This document shows positions 43,437-51,908 of a DNA stretch of 64,000 nt, piece after piece. The translations under genes were made by a program, and so were the position numbers. Origin of the DNA: an uncultured Rhizobiaceae group bacterium. GTDB lineage: Bacteria > Pseudomonadota > Alphaproteobacteria > Rhizobiales > Rhizobiaceae. The stretch's first letter is position 1. Every line of letters begins with the position of its first letter. The notes under the pieces are model-generated. The model was not told the DNA's origin and ran no database searches. It saw nothing but the letters and a program-made list of their open reading frames with translations. The stretch is taken from contig CALHCF010000010.1 of NCBI GenBank assembly GCA_937930635.1, positions 27,855 through 91,854 on the forward strand, given 5' to 3'.

Positions 43437-44306
43437 TTATTTCAGCAGGATCTCCAGCGTGATGCTCTTGCCGGGCTTGATCTCAAAGGACTTTCGAAAG
43501 CTGCTGTCGCCGTTGCGCACTGTCGCTTCATAGGAACCCTCGGCAAGGATCAGAGACGGTGACACGCTTTGGCTTTCAAAAACCTTCTCGCCATCTTCTG
43601 TGAAGACGGACCAGGCCACATTGGCGACAGGGTCTCCTCCGGTCTGCGATACCAGCCGCAGGGAAACACCGGCACCACGGTGCTGAAGCGTAGCGGCGGT
43701 CACCTGACCGGCCTTCACCTGAAGGTCGGCCCTGACGGTTGCGTTGATGTTTCCGTAGCGCGAAAGGACATGATAGGTGCCGGCATTAAGGCGGATGACG
43801 CGGTTTGCCGCGACGTCCCTTGCAATCAGCTTGCGCTCGCCTTCCTCGTTCTGCTCCTGTTCAAAGACAGAGAAGCGCAGATCCTTCTCTGGAATCTGAA
43901 TCGATTCTGTCTCTGCATTGAGCTGCAAACCACCAGCCTGCAGGACAAAACTCTCATTGGCACCGCTATTGGTCAAAACAACCCGCTTTGTGCCGCCAGC
44001 GCGCCCGAAGGCTGAATGAACGAGATAGGTTCCCGCCGGAAGGGTGAATTTTGCCGTGCCACCTTTGCCGGTTGCGACAAGGCTGAGCCTGCCTTCCGCA
44101 TCAGGCGTATCGTTGAAAACCCGCCAGACCATTCCGCTTTCTATGGTGTCTCCCTTGTCGGTAAGGCGGGCATCAAGCACCAGACTGTAAGCGGGTAAAT
44201 CAGCATCGGCCCTGTCAGGGGCGTATTCGGTGACGGCATCCTGCGCCAGCCCGTTTGCCAGGGCGGCCCAGCTAAAAAACAAGAGTATAAGAACACGCAA
44301 TAGCAT
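43437..44306 (-). CDS. Exported protein with repeated beta-sandwich domains, unknown function
   Basis: About 289 residues with a signal peptide (MLLRVLILLFFSWAALANG, cut near AQDA). The mature part looks like three repeats of one beta-sandwich plan: each has a charged strand (WRVFNDTPDAEGRL; FSVFEQEQNEEGER; WSVFTEDGEKVF) followed ~20 residues later by an aromatic turn (LPAGTYLVHSAFG; LNAGTYHVLSRYG; LAEGSYEATVRNG). This resembles carboxypeptidase-regulatory-like domains, probably carrying carbohydrate or peptide. Function unknown. An upstream ATG at 44348 is in frame. Confidence 0.7.
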   Translation of the reverse strand: MLLRVLILLFFSWAALANGLAQDAVTEYAPDRADADLPAYSLVLDARLTDKGDTIESGMVWRVFNDTPDAEGRLSLVATGKGGTAKFTLPAGTYLVHSAFGRAGGTKRVVLTNSGANESFVLQAGGLQLNAETESIQIPEKDLRFSVFEQEQNEEGERKLIARDVAANRVIRLNAGTYHVLSRYGNINATVRADLQVKAGQVTAATLQHRGAGVSLRLVSQTGGDPVANVAWSVFTEDGEKVFESQSVSPSLILAEGSYEATVRNGDSSFRKSFEIKPGKSITLEILLK

Positions 44307-44394
44307 GGAGAAACCATCTACCGCTTCTGATGGCATTTTCAAGGCCATCGGCTTCCATTAAGGAATAACCAACAAAGGCGCACCGCGAGCATTC

Positions 44395-44964
44395 ATGGAA
44401 AATCTGATCGACTATATGAAAACCCGCCGCTCGGCCTTGTCCATGACACTGGAAGCACCGGGGCCTGATAAGGCGCAATTGACGGGTATTCTGGAGATCG
44501 CAAGCCGGGTTCCTGACCACGGAAAACTTGCCCCCTGGCGTTTTGTTGAATGGACGCTGCCTGCGCGGATGGCCATGCACAAGGATTTGCTGGATCTGCT
44601 GGCGCGCCGGCCGGATATCGGCGATCAACCCAAAAAGAAGCAGGGCACAGATAAGCTGCTGCACGCGCCGTGCGTGGTTGCCGTCATCAGCACGGCGGGG
44701 GACCACCCCAAGATTCCCGAGTGGGAACAGATTTTGTCGGCCGGTGCTGTGTGTATGAACATGCTGGTTGCTTCAAACGCTTATGGTTTTGAGGCTCAGT
44801 GGCTGACAGCCTGGTATGTCTATGAAGATGAGGCCCGGCCTGTTCTTGGACTGGAAAGCGGGGAGAGGGTGGCAGGCATCATTCATATCGGCTCGTGTTC
44901 AATTTCGAAAAACGAACGCCCGCGCCCCGATCTCGACGCAATATTTTCAATCCGAGCAGATTAG
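44395..44964 (+). CDS. Nitroreductase-family oxidoreductase (YdjA-like)
   Basis: A 189-residue FMN protein. Seen: MKTRRSALSMTLEAPGPDKA, ASRVPDHGKLAPWRFVEW (substrate/FMN loop), AGAVCMNMLVASNAYGFEAQWLTAW, and a C-terminal IHIGSC. It most resembles YdjA-type single-chain nitroreductases. The physiological substrate is unknown. It is seven bases upstream of the flavin-reductase gene, and the pair could act together. Confidence 0.85.
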   Translation: MENLIDYMKTRRSALSMTLEAPGPDKAQLTGILEIASRVPDHGKLAPWRFVEWTLPARMAMHKDLLDLLARRPDIGDQPKKKQGTDKLLHAPCVVAVISTAGDHPKIPEWEQILSAGAVCMNMLVASNAYGFEAQWLTAWYVYEDEARPVLGLESGERVAGIIHIGSCSISKNERPRPDLDAIFSIRAD

Positions 44965-44971
44965 GAAAAAT

Positions 44972-45568
44972 ATGTTTTATCAGGCCGATCAGGATCATGG
45001 GCTGCCTTTCAACCCGTTCAAAGCCATTGTTGCCCCCAGACCCATTGGCTGGATATCAACTGTTTCAAAAGATGGTGTGCCGAATCTCGCGCCTTATTCC
45101 TTCTTCAACGGGCTTTGCGATGTTCCGCCAATCCTGATGTTTTCGTCCGGCAACATGAAAGACAGCGCGCAAAACGCAGCAGATACCGGAGAATTCACGT
45201 TCAACTATGTCAGCCGGTCCATGCAGGACCAGATGAACGTGTCATCCGCCTCCGTCGAGGCCGGTATCAACGAGTTTGAAACGGCCGGTCTGGAGATGGT
45301 TGCGGGCAACACGGTATCCTGCCCACGGGTGGCAGGCACCCCCGCCGCGATGGAATGCAAACTGCTAGACATCATCAATCCGACAACGCTGGATGGCAGC
45401 AAAGCTCCCTATTTTCTGGTTCTGGGGCAGGTGAGCGGCGTGTATATCGACGATTCTATGATCTCTAATGGCCGTTTTGACATCGAGAAAGCCGATCCGA
45501 TCATGCGCGCCGGTTATCATGACTATGTTGCCATGGGCGATATATTTGAGATGAAAAGGCCCGGATAA
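44972..45568 (+). CDS. Flavin reductase-like (DIM6/NTAB) domain protein
   Basis: A 198-residue FMN-binding split-barrel protein with FKAIVAPRPIGWIST, NLAPYSFFNGLCDVPPIL, and the C-terminal block LVLGQVSGVYIDDSMISNG. ATG 44972 has AGGAAA close upstream; the frame is open earlier through the nitroreductase gene. It could supply reduced flavin or act as an FMN-dependent oxidase; the partner is not identifiable. Confidence 0.85.
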   Translation: MFYQADQDHGLPFNPFKAIVAPRPIGWISTVSKDGVPNLAPYSFFNGLCDVPPILMFSSGNMKDSAQNAADTGEFTFNYVSRSMQDQMNVSSASVEAGINEFETAGLEMVAGNTVSCPRVAGTPAAMECKLLDIINPTTLDGSKAPYFLVLGQVSGVYIDDSMISNGRFDIEKADPIMRAGYHDYVAMGDIFEMKRPG

Positions 45569-45829
45569 TCTCAATAACTGCTCGTTGATCCGGTAACCGG
45601 GCAGGGTCGCTCCTGCCATGCCCCGTGCCTGCACATGCTTGCAGCCTTGTTTCTGTCCCAATTATGGACTAGGGACCACCCATCGATATTTGCCGAACAA
45701 CTGTCCTGCATTCCCATCCTGTGATGGTCACGCACTCAGAATATTCTCGAAGATCGAATAACCGGGTTGATTTCCTTACATTTTCTGGGAGTTGACCCAA
45801 GTGCAGACCAACAGAAAAGGGATGTCTTT

Positions 45830-46039
45830 ATGACTCCAGGAACAGTAAAATTCTATAATGATCAAAAAGGCTTTGGCTTCATCGAGCCAGAAGACGGCGG
45901 CAAGGATGTATTCGTCCATGCAACCGCTCTGGAACGTTGCGGCATGACTGGCCTTTCAGAAGGTCAGAAGGTTACTTTTGAAACTGATATTGATGCGCGC
46001 AGCGGCAAAACAGCCGTTTCGAAAATCGAAACCGCATAA
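45830..46039 (+). CDS. cspA: Cold-shock protein, single domain
   Basis: A 69-residue CSP with [20 protein letters not shown] (RNP1) and [12 protein letters not shown] (RNP2). ATG 45830 has AAAGGGA about eight bases upstream. The ~260-base upstream spacer probably includes a long 5' leader, as in other cold-shock genes. It is followed by a strong intrinsic terminator. Confidence 0.92.
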   Translation: MTPGTVKFYNDQKGFGFIEPEDGGKDVFVHATALERCGMTGLSEGQKVTFETDIDARSGKTAVSKIETA

Positions 46040-46085
46040 GTATCCGATATATTCTGGCCCTGTCGGGGCCGGATTGATCAAGAAG

Positions 46086-46117
46086 ACCGCTATTCTTACT
46101 GAATGGCGGTTTTTTTA
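46086..46117 (+). terminator. Intrinsic terminator of cspA
   Basis: ACCGCTATTC (46086-46095) and GAATGGCGGT (46101-46110) form a ten-pair stem (one G-U) with loop TTACT, followed by seven T. It reaches the stop codon of the convergent citE-like gene and may also act on that strand. Confidence 0.9.
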
Positions 46118-46987
46118 TATCTTTTTTGCTCGTACCAGCAGGTTTTGCGCCTTGCGCAGGTGAGGGCGGTCCAGCATCTCGCCATCGACACCAAGCACGC
46201 CCGGGTTGCCCGCTGCCGAAAAAGCATCAACAACAGCCTGTGCTTTGGCGATATCTTCAGCAGAGGGCGTGAACACTTCATTGATTACGCCAACCTGCGC
46301 CGGATGGATGGCAAGTTTTCCGGTGAAACCGTCAAGCATGGCCTCACGGCATTCTTTTTTCAGCCCATCCTCGTCTCGAAAATCGGTGAACACCGTATCA
46401 AGGGGCTGCACACCCGCAGCAACGGCACCCAGCAGAGTTTGCACCCGCGCATAACGAAACAGATCCGTGTAGCGGCCATCCTCGTGCCGGCGCCGGACCG
46501 CGCCAATGTCTGCCGAGAGGTCCTCAGCCCCCCAGGAAACAGCCTCCAGCCTCTTGCTTGATCGTTTGTACGTTCCTGCGTTCAATGTCCCTACAGCCGT
46601 TTCGGTAATGATTGCCAGAATACGTGTTACGCCATCATCCAGCTGGTTCTGGGCCTCATGCACACGAAGTTGAGCATCCAGTTTCGTGACATCCTGCCCA
46701 TGCTGGGATTTGGGCAGCACAACCCCATCGGGTTTGCCGGCCAATACGGCGGCGAGGTCATCCTCGGTCAAGCCGGTATCAAAGGCGTTTATCCGCACAA
46801 ACAGGCGGGGCCGGTCGGGTACATCATTCGCGCTGCGCAGGAAATCGGCCACCGTCGAACGGGCCTCTTCCTTGTTGTTTGGCGCAACGGAATCCTCCAG
46901 ATCAAGCAACAGGCAATCAGCCCCGCAATCGAGGCCCTTGGCGAGCTTCTTCTCACTGTCTCCGGGAATAAAAAGAGCCGAGCGCAT
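46115..46987 (-). CDS. HpcH/HpaI aldolase, CitE-like (malyl-CoA lyase/thioesterase type)
   Basis: A 290-residue TIM-barrel protein: MRSALFIPGDSEKKLAKG, DCLLLDLEDSVAPNNKEEAR (metal-binding acid), RLFVRINAFDTG, GVVLPKSQHG, ISWGAEDLSADIG-like block, and GKLAIHPAQVGVINEVF. This is the CitE-like group that cleaves or hydrolyses (3S)-malyl-CoA, citramalyl-CoA or related thioesters. It overlaps the MaoC-like gene by one base (TGATG), so the two enzymes are coupled and may share a pathway, for example beta-hydroxyacyl-CoA turnover. The exact substrate is open. Confidence 0.8.
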   Translation of the reverse strand: MRSALFIPGDSEKKLAKGLDCGADCLLLDLEDSVAPNNKEEARSTVADFLRSANDVPDRPRLFVRINAFDTGLTEDDLAAVLAGKPDGVVLPKSQHGQDVTKLDAQLRVHEAQNQLDDGVTRILAIITETAVGTLNAGTYKRSSKRLEAVSWGAEDLSADIGAVRRRHEDGRYTDLFRYARVQTLLGAVAAGVQPLDTVFTDFRDEDGLKKECREAMLDGFTGKLAIHPAQVGVINEVFTPSAEDIAKAQAVVDAFSAAGNPGVLGVDGEMLDRPHLRKAQNLLVRAKKI

Positions 46988-47439
46988 CACACGTTCTCGC
47001 GGCGCATCATGGCTTGTCGGCGGGTCTGACAGACCAGAACATCGTTTTGGTTGTAGGCGCGGTGGATGAAGTCAACAATACCCCGGTCCGGTTTGGACCG
47101 GGATCCCCGCACAGCAGCAACTTCGGTGGTCACCCGCACAGTATCGCCCTGAAACAAGGGGTTGGGGAAGGTGGTCTCGGTCATGCCCAGATTGCCGATC
47201 GTGGTGCCAAGGGTCGTATCTCCCACCGATATGCCGATCACCAGACCCAGTGTGAACAGCGAATTGACCAGCGGTTCGCCCCATTCGGTGTTCTTCGCAA
47301 AATGGCGGTCGATATGGAGAGGCTGCGGGTTCAGGGTCATTGTGGAGAACAACATATTGTCGCTCTCGGTTACGGTTTTGCGCAACTCATGTTCAAAAAT
47401 CTGCCCGACATGGAACTGGTCGAAATATAATCCGGCCAT
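46987..47439 (-). CDS. MaoC-family dehydratase
   Basis: A 150-residue hotdog-fold enoyl-CoA hydratase. Seen: FHVGQIFEHELRKTVTESD, FSTMTLNPQPLHIDRHFAK (the catalytic D/H pair lies in the hydratase motif), FPNPLFQGDTVRVTTEV. It hydrates or dehydrates a CoA thioester and is translated ahead of the CitE-like gene. This pair is common in Alphaproteobacteria with acyl-CoA degradation clusters. Confidence 0.85.
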   Translation of the reverse strand: MAGLYFDQFHVGQIFEHELRKTVTESDNMLFSTMTLNPQPLHIDRHFAKNTEWGEPLVNSLFTLGLVIGISVGDTTLGTTIGNLGMTETTFPNPLFQGDTVRVTTEVAAVRGSRSKPDRGIVDFIHRAYNQNDVLVCQTRRQAMMRRENV

Positions 47440-47653
47440 TGTGTTGCCTCCTGTTAGAACCCGGTCGGTCCGCAGGCCAAGCTAATGCCGGGCCTGCCTC
47501 GCCACAACCTCCCGAACGCAAAAACGTGGTTACCAAGTTGCCAATTCTTATGGTGAACCATCAATTAAGGTTTGGCGTGTAGATGTGATCTGTACTGCCT
47601 GTTCCCGGTCAGTTCGTGTTTTTGTTGCGTTAGTAGTGTTTGAGGGGGATTGA

Positions 47654-48763
47654 ATGTTTGTTGAGCGGTTTATGGACTGGAGCCACGGCGCCAGCGTGGA
47701 AGAGCGGGTAGAGGCAATTGCCAGGCTCGCCCGCAAATATGTTGAGCCTGAAACACCCAGCAAAATTCGCTGCGAAGCAACGCAGATTTTCACATTATAT
47801 CTGGATGACCCAAGCATCGAGGTTCGCAGCAGCATGGCGTGTGTGCTTGCGCCCAGTGACCGCACGCCCAAGCCGCTGATCTGGAGCCTGGTGCAGGATG
47901 TTCCAGAGGTCGCTGCCGAAATCTTTGCTGTTTCGCCCCTGTTGCGCAGTACCGATATTGTTCATGCCGTCAGATCAGGTGCACCGCTGGTGCAGCAGGC
48001 TATCGCAGCCCGTGAGGATCTGGACGGCGATATCGTGCGGGCCATCGTTGCCCACGGCCACGAGCATGCCGTTCTGGAATTGCTGGACAATGAACTCGTG
48101 GTGCTGGGACCGGGGCTTAAACATGATATTGCAGTGCGGCTTGGTGAAGCTGCAACAGTTCGTGGAAAGCTGCTTGAAGGTGATGATATCGCCGCTGCAA
48201 CCCGTCAGATGCTGGTCTGCAAATTGACCAACTCGCTTTTATCCCTGACCGAAGACAGAAAATGGGGAGGTCCGGCGCAGATGGAATCGGCGATCAGCGA
48301 CGCCTGCAATCGGGCAACTGTCGATATTGCCAATCACGCCGGCGGCAACTCAATGGGCGATTATGTGGTCCATCTGTGTGATACCGGACAACTGACCCCG
48401 GCACTGCTGATCCGCGCCATTTGCGCTGGCAATGCTGCACTGTTCGAAAATGCCATCGCCATTTTATCTCAAACCTCTTTGAAGCGTGTCCAGTCAATCG
48501 TCGACGAGGGGCGGGTTTCTGCATTTTCATCTCTTTATCAAAGAACCAGTCTGCCGAAATCGGCGTACTCGGTCTTCGCTGCCGCCATTTCTGTGTGGCA
48601 GAATACTGATGACGACGTGTCGGTGATCATGGAAATTATCAGCCGCGTCGAAAATGACCCAAGCGTTGATGGAGAGATCATGGCGCTGCTGGGCCGGATG
48701 GCGGCGGAAGAAAACCGCGAGCAGGCGAAAAACTACGAACGCCAGCTCCTGCTGGCTGCATAG
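47654..48763 (+). CDS. DUF2336 protein
   Basis: A 369-residue, mostly helical protein of the alphaproteobacterial DUF2336 family: MFVERFMDWSHGASVEERVE, a long HEAT-like repeat region (LWSLVQDVPEVAAEI, VQQAIAAREDLDGDIV), and a C-terminal helical part. Function unknown; no catalytic motif and no membrane segment. It converges on nadK. Confidence 0.8.
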   Translation: MFVERFMDWSHGASVEERVEAIARLARKYVEPETPSKIRCEATQIFTLYLDDPSIEVRSSMACVLAPSDRTPKPLIWSLVQDVPEVAAEIFAVSPLLRSTDIVHAVRSGAPLVQQAIAAREDLDGDIVRAIVAHGHEHAVLELLDNELVVLGPGLKHDIAVRLGEAATVRGKLLEGDDIAAATRQMLVCKLTNSLLSLTEDRKWGGPAQMESAISDACNRATVDIANHAGGNSMGDYVVHLCDTGQLTPALLIRAICAGNAALFENAIAILSQTSLKRVQSIVDEGRVSAFSSLYQRTSLPKSAYSVFAAAISVWQNTDDDVSVIMEIISRVENDPSVDGEIMALLGRMAAEENREQAKNYERQLLLAA

Positions 48764-48772
48764 GTCGTCTTT

Positions 48773-49540
48773 TCAGTACCGAAACTGCTCGTCAAGAATA
48801 CGCTCTTCCCAGGAATGTTCCGGGTCAAACAAGAGTAGCCCGGTGGCCTCGCGGTCTTCGTAGATTTCAACTTTGACCGCCGATTTTATTTCGGTGTTGT
48901 CGGCAACAGCGTTGACCGGCCGTTTTTCCGGTTCCAGAGCGACAATGCTCACACGTGCCGTGTTGGGCAACAGCGCACCGCGCCAGTTGCGCGGGCGAAA
49001 AGGGCTGAGTGGGGTGAGCGCCAGGAGAGGCGATTTCAGCGGCAGGATCGGGCCATGCGCGGAAAGATTATAAGCAGTTGATCCCTGCGGTGTGGCAATC
49101 AAAACCCCGTCACATACCAGAGCGTCGAGACGTGGTTTCCCGTCAATATCGATCCGCAGTTTGGCTGCCTGATGGGACTGGCGAAACAGGGATACCTCGT
49201 TGAAAGCCATGGAACGATGTGTTTCGCCACTACTGTCTGTCGCGATCATCTGTAGAGGATGGATCCGCGCTGTAAGGGCGCATTCCAGCCGGGCCTGAAG
49301 ATCCTCGGCCCGATATTCATTCATCAAAAACCCGACCGTGCCTTTGTTCATACCATAAACGGGTTTGCCGGAATCCATGAACCGAAGCTGTGTCTGCAGC
49401 ATGAAACCGTCGCCACCAAGCGCGACGATGACGTCGGCATCTTCTGGCGCAACACTGGGATAAATCCCGTCCAGTTCTTTTAAGGCAGCCTTCGCCTCGG
49501 CGCTTTCATTCGAAATAAGGCAGATCTTCTTATCGGGCAT
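48773..49540 (-). CDS. nadK: NAD kinase
   Basis: A 255-residue ATP-NAD kinase making NADP+. The core is IVALGGDGFMLQT (GGDG motif), VYGMNKGTVGFLMNEY, MAFNEVSLFRQ with the NE motif, and LVCDGVLIATPQGSTAYNLSAHGPI. Length matches alphaproteobacterial NadK. It is the last gene leftward before the DUF2336 gene. Confidence 0.94.
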   Translation of the reverse strand: MPDKKICLISNESAEAKAALKELDGIYPSVAPEDADVIVALGGDGFMLQTQLRFMDSGKPVYGMNKGTVGFLMNEYRAEDLQARLECALTARIHPLQMIATDSSGETHRSMAFNEVSLFRQSHQAAKLRIDIDGKPRLDALVCDGVLIATPQGSTAYNLSAHGPILPLKSPLLALTPLSPFRPRNWRGALLPNTARVSIVALEPEKRPVNAVADNTEIKSAVKVEIYEDREATGLLLFDPEHSWEERILDEQFRY

Positions 49541-49638
49541 CAGCTCTTACACACTACAGGCGACGACTGCATATCCTTGCCCCATCCAGCGGTGTGCGGC
49601 AAGCGCTGGTTCAACTCGTGTGGGGCAGGGGGGAGCCG

Positions 49639-49673
49639 TAAAAAAGGACGCCTGCCGGTTTGGCAAAGCGTCC
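49639..49673 (-). terminator. Terminator of the Lys-rich secreted protein gene
   Basis: GGACGCCTGCC (49646-49656) with GGCAAAGCGTCC (49662-49673) forms an imperfect stem. On the minus strand it is followed by TTTTTT, ending the gene at 49698. Confidence 0.82.
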
Positions 49674-49697
49674 TTTGAGAAAATATCAGCAGGGCCG

Positions 49698-50207
49698 TTA
49701 GCTGCCTGCTGTGCTCTTCTTTTTCTTTTTGGCTGTTTTTTTCTTGGCCGGCTTCTTCTTGGTCTTTTTTGCTGTTGTTTTGGTCGTAGTTTTCTTCTTT
49801 TTCGCCGCAGATTTTTTGGTGGGCTTTTTAGCGTCAGCCTTGGCGACTTTCTTTTTCTTGGTTTTGCTTGTCGACTTTTTGGCTGTCTTTTTCTTGGTGG
49901 CCGGCTCTTTGGCGTCAGCCTTGACCTTCTTCACGTTGGAAGATTTTTTCGCAGTTTTCTTGGTCGATGACTTCTTGGTTGATTTGGCCTGACCAGGTTT
50001 TGCGCGGCAAAACGCCTTGACCTTGGCCCCATCGGACCGGGTGAAAGCAGCAACATGCGAACAGCCATCATTTCTTTCGCAGGCGCTTTTTGACAGGCCT
50101 TTGCAGATTGACTGCGCGCTGGCAGATGTCGTCGAGAGCGTTGAAAAGCCAAACAGCAGGCCGATAACGGCAAGCAGTTTTGCGGTGAGTGCAAAAGCAT
50201 TGAACAC
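49698..50207 (-). CDS. Exported Lys-rich protein with Cys-rich mini-domain
   Basis: A 169-residue protein. Signal peptide (FNAFALTAKLLAVIGLLFGF, cut near SASAQ), then ~40 residues with four Cys (SICKGLSKSACERNDGCSHV and FCRAKPG), which could form two disulfides. The last ~100 residues are almost only Lys, Ala and Thr (for example KKKTAKKSTSKTKKKK). GTG 50207 has AAAGGA six bases upstream and starts the signal peptide; the frame opens further at 50246. A basic tail of this kind could bind DNA, lipid A or acidic polymers. No known family is recognised. Confidence 0.7.
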   Translation of the reverse strand: MFNAFALTAKLLAVIGLLFGFSTLSTTSASAQSICKGLSKSACERNDGCSHVAAFTRSDGAKVKAFCRAKPGQAKSTKKSSTKKTAKKSSNVKKVKADAKEPATKKKTAKKSTSKTKKKKVAKADAKKPTKKSAAKKKKTTTKTTAKKTKKKPAKKKTAKKKKKSTAGS

Positions 50208-50303
50208 GGTAGGTCCTTTCAGATGTTGCAATGAATCACCCGTCATGAGTGAACTTTACGTTAGGTAATAGCGCTGCCGGACGCGAAGAACAAGGCAAAT
50301 CCA

Positions 50304-51818
50304 CTATTGATTTAAGACGTTGAAGTTTCGAAGTTCAGATTTCTCGCCATCAAAATAGGTAACCTGCACCTGCATATTCTTGGTGGACTTGGGGATTTCG
50401 CGAAACAGTTTTGTGTTTTCGGGAACCGCATAGGGGTTATTTGGGTCGCATGCGGGCAATTCCCAGACCTGACTGTCTCCGTTGTCGATTGAGTAACGAA
50501 TCTCCTTGAGACCGCATCGAAAGGAGGCCAGTTGGGTGAAATACACGAGCTGACCGTTGAAATCCCTGAACCCGAGCCAGGACGTCCATGTCAGTTCAAG
50601 CATCTTTTTCATTTCGCTTTTCAGCGATGAATCGGGATCGAAGATGATCGGATAAACCCCGGCTTCCTCGCCACGTTTGTCGCGCCAGGTCACATATAAA
50701 GTGGTTGCTTTCTGGTCAGGCGGCAGATTGACCAGCGTGTTTGGGGTCGGCCGTCCGGTACGCTGATCAAGGATGTTACTCAGCCCCGCGTCTTTGAACT
50801 CGCCTTCCTCGCCAATGCGATAGCCGAACTGGGTCGCTGGCTCTGGAAGAGAGACATAGACAGACCAGCCGCCATTGTGTCTGGAGAAATTGGCAAGGGG
50901 AGCCGGGCCACCCTTGGGTGCCGGATCAAGCTTGCGCAGAACACTCTGACCGCCGCCTTCTTCAAACTCTTCGGAAGTGCCAAGACTGGCGACCTTTGCA
51001 CTGCCATCGTCAGGCAGCAGGGTCAGGTTGCCGATGATCTGGTCGTAGTAAGCGGGTGTCTGCGTGTAACCGACCTTCTCGGCCAGCTTGCGAACTTTCA
51101 ACTGCGTTGATTTCGCAATATCCACCATTGACGCCCCCGGCACGGTCAACTCTGTCAGGAACGTGCGGGTGAAAACGGAGTTTGGATCGGCGTCATTGTC
51201 GTCGAGCCGGTCCAGCGCAAACTGGCGAACCCCGGCGGAAAAGAGCACGAACATGCCTTCCACCGGTTCCATCTGGTTTAGTCCGCCTTCACCGCCAAGA
51301 GACCGTTTGCCCGGTTGTTCAAACGGGTTGTTGCGACAGGCATCCAGCACCAGAACGGTTGCCGCAGCACCGGCTTTCTTGAACCGCGCCGCCAGCCTGT
51401 CTGCAAGATAAGCCTCGTCTTTCACCAGCCCGGCTTCACCGGGTTTTGCATCAGGAATATCGGCGGGAAGAAGGAAATTCTGTCCGTCAACGGCAAACCC
51501 GTGGCCTGCAAAATAAAACAGCGTCAGGTCGCCCGGCTGGATCTTGTTCTCAAACTCCAGGATTGCCCGGCTCATGGCGCGGCGGCCAACATCTTTTGCC
51601 GTGACAACTTCAAAGCCGATCTCTGCCAGCCGTTTGGACACGGCATCGGCATCATTAACGGCCTTTTGCAGCTTGGAGACGCTCTCGTAATTGTCGATAC
51701 CAACCACAAGCGCCAGCCGCCGCTGTTGCGCGGATGCCGGCCCCTGAAACAGGGTCACACATGAAACAACAATGGCGAACAGGCACAGCAGAGCCCGGGC
51801 GGTTGAAGGTGTGGTCAT
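50304..51818 (-). CDS. Exported caspase-like protease (peptidase C14)
   Basis: A 504-residue protein with a signal peptide (ending near GPASA) followed at once by a caspase-like p20 domain: LALVVGIDNYESVSKLQ, FYFAGHGFAVDGQ with the catalytic His (106), and VLVLDACRNNPFEQ with catalytic Cys (161). C-terminal residues ~290-500 form one or two all-beta domains of unknown type (GWSVYVSLPEPATQFGYRIG, then RYSIDNGDSQVWEL). Such orthocaspases are frequent in Alphaproteobacteria; this one appears to be periplasmic or secreted, which separates it from the cytoplasmic defence caspases. It lies between the Lys-rich gene and pntB. Confidence 0.82.
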   Translation of the reverse strand: MTTPSTARALLCLFAIVVSCVTLFQGPASAQQRRLALVVGIDNYESVSKLQKAVNDADAVSKRLAEIGFEVVTAKDVGRRAMSRAILEFENKIQPGDLTLFYFAGHGFAVDGQNFLLPADIPDAKPGEAGLVKDEAYLADRLAARFKKAGAAATVLVLDACRNNPFEQPGKRSLGGEGGLNQMEPVEGMFVLFSAGVRQFALDRLDDNDADPNSVFTRTFLTELTVPGASMVDIAKSTQLKVRKLAEKVGYTQTPAYYDQIIGNLTLLPDDGSAKVASLGTSEEFEEGGGQSVLRKLDPAPKGGPAPLANFSRHNGGWSVYVSLPEPATQFGYRIGEEGEFKDAGLSNILDQRTGRPTPNTLVNLPPDQKATTLYVTWRDKRGEEAGVYPIIFDPDSSLKSEMKKMLELTWTSWLGFRDFNGQLVYFTQLASFRCGLKEIRYSIDNGDSQVWELPACDPNNPYAVPENTKLFREIPKSTKNMQVQVTYFDGEKSELRNFNVLNQ

Positions 51819-51908
51819 GATATCATCCAGAATTATCTTCTCTTCAATCTAGCCTCATCATACGTGATTCTGATTAATTTGACGCCCACAATTCTACCGA
51901 TCCACATT

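Noticed and set aside
49711..49992. A Phe/Leu/Val-rich frame opposite the Lys-rich secreted protein
   Set aside because: Same composition effect from AAG/AAA codons read backwards.
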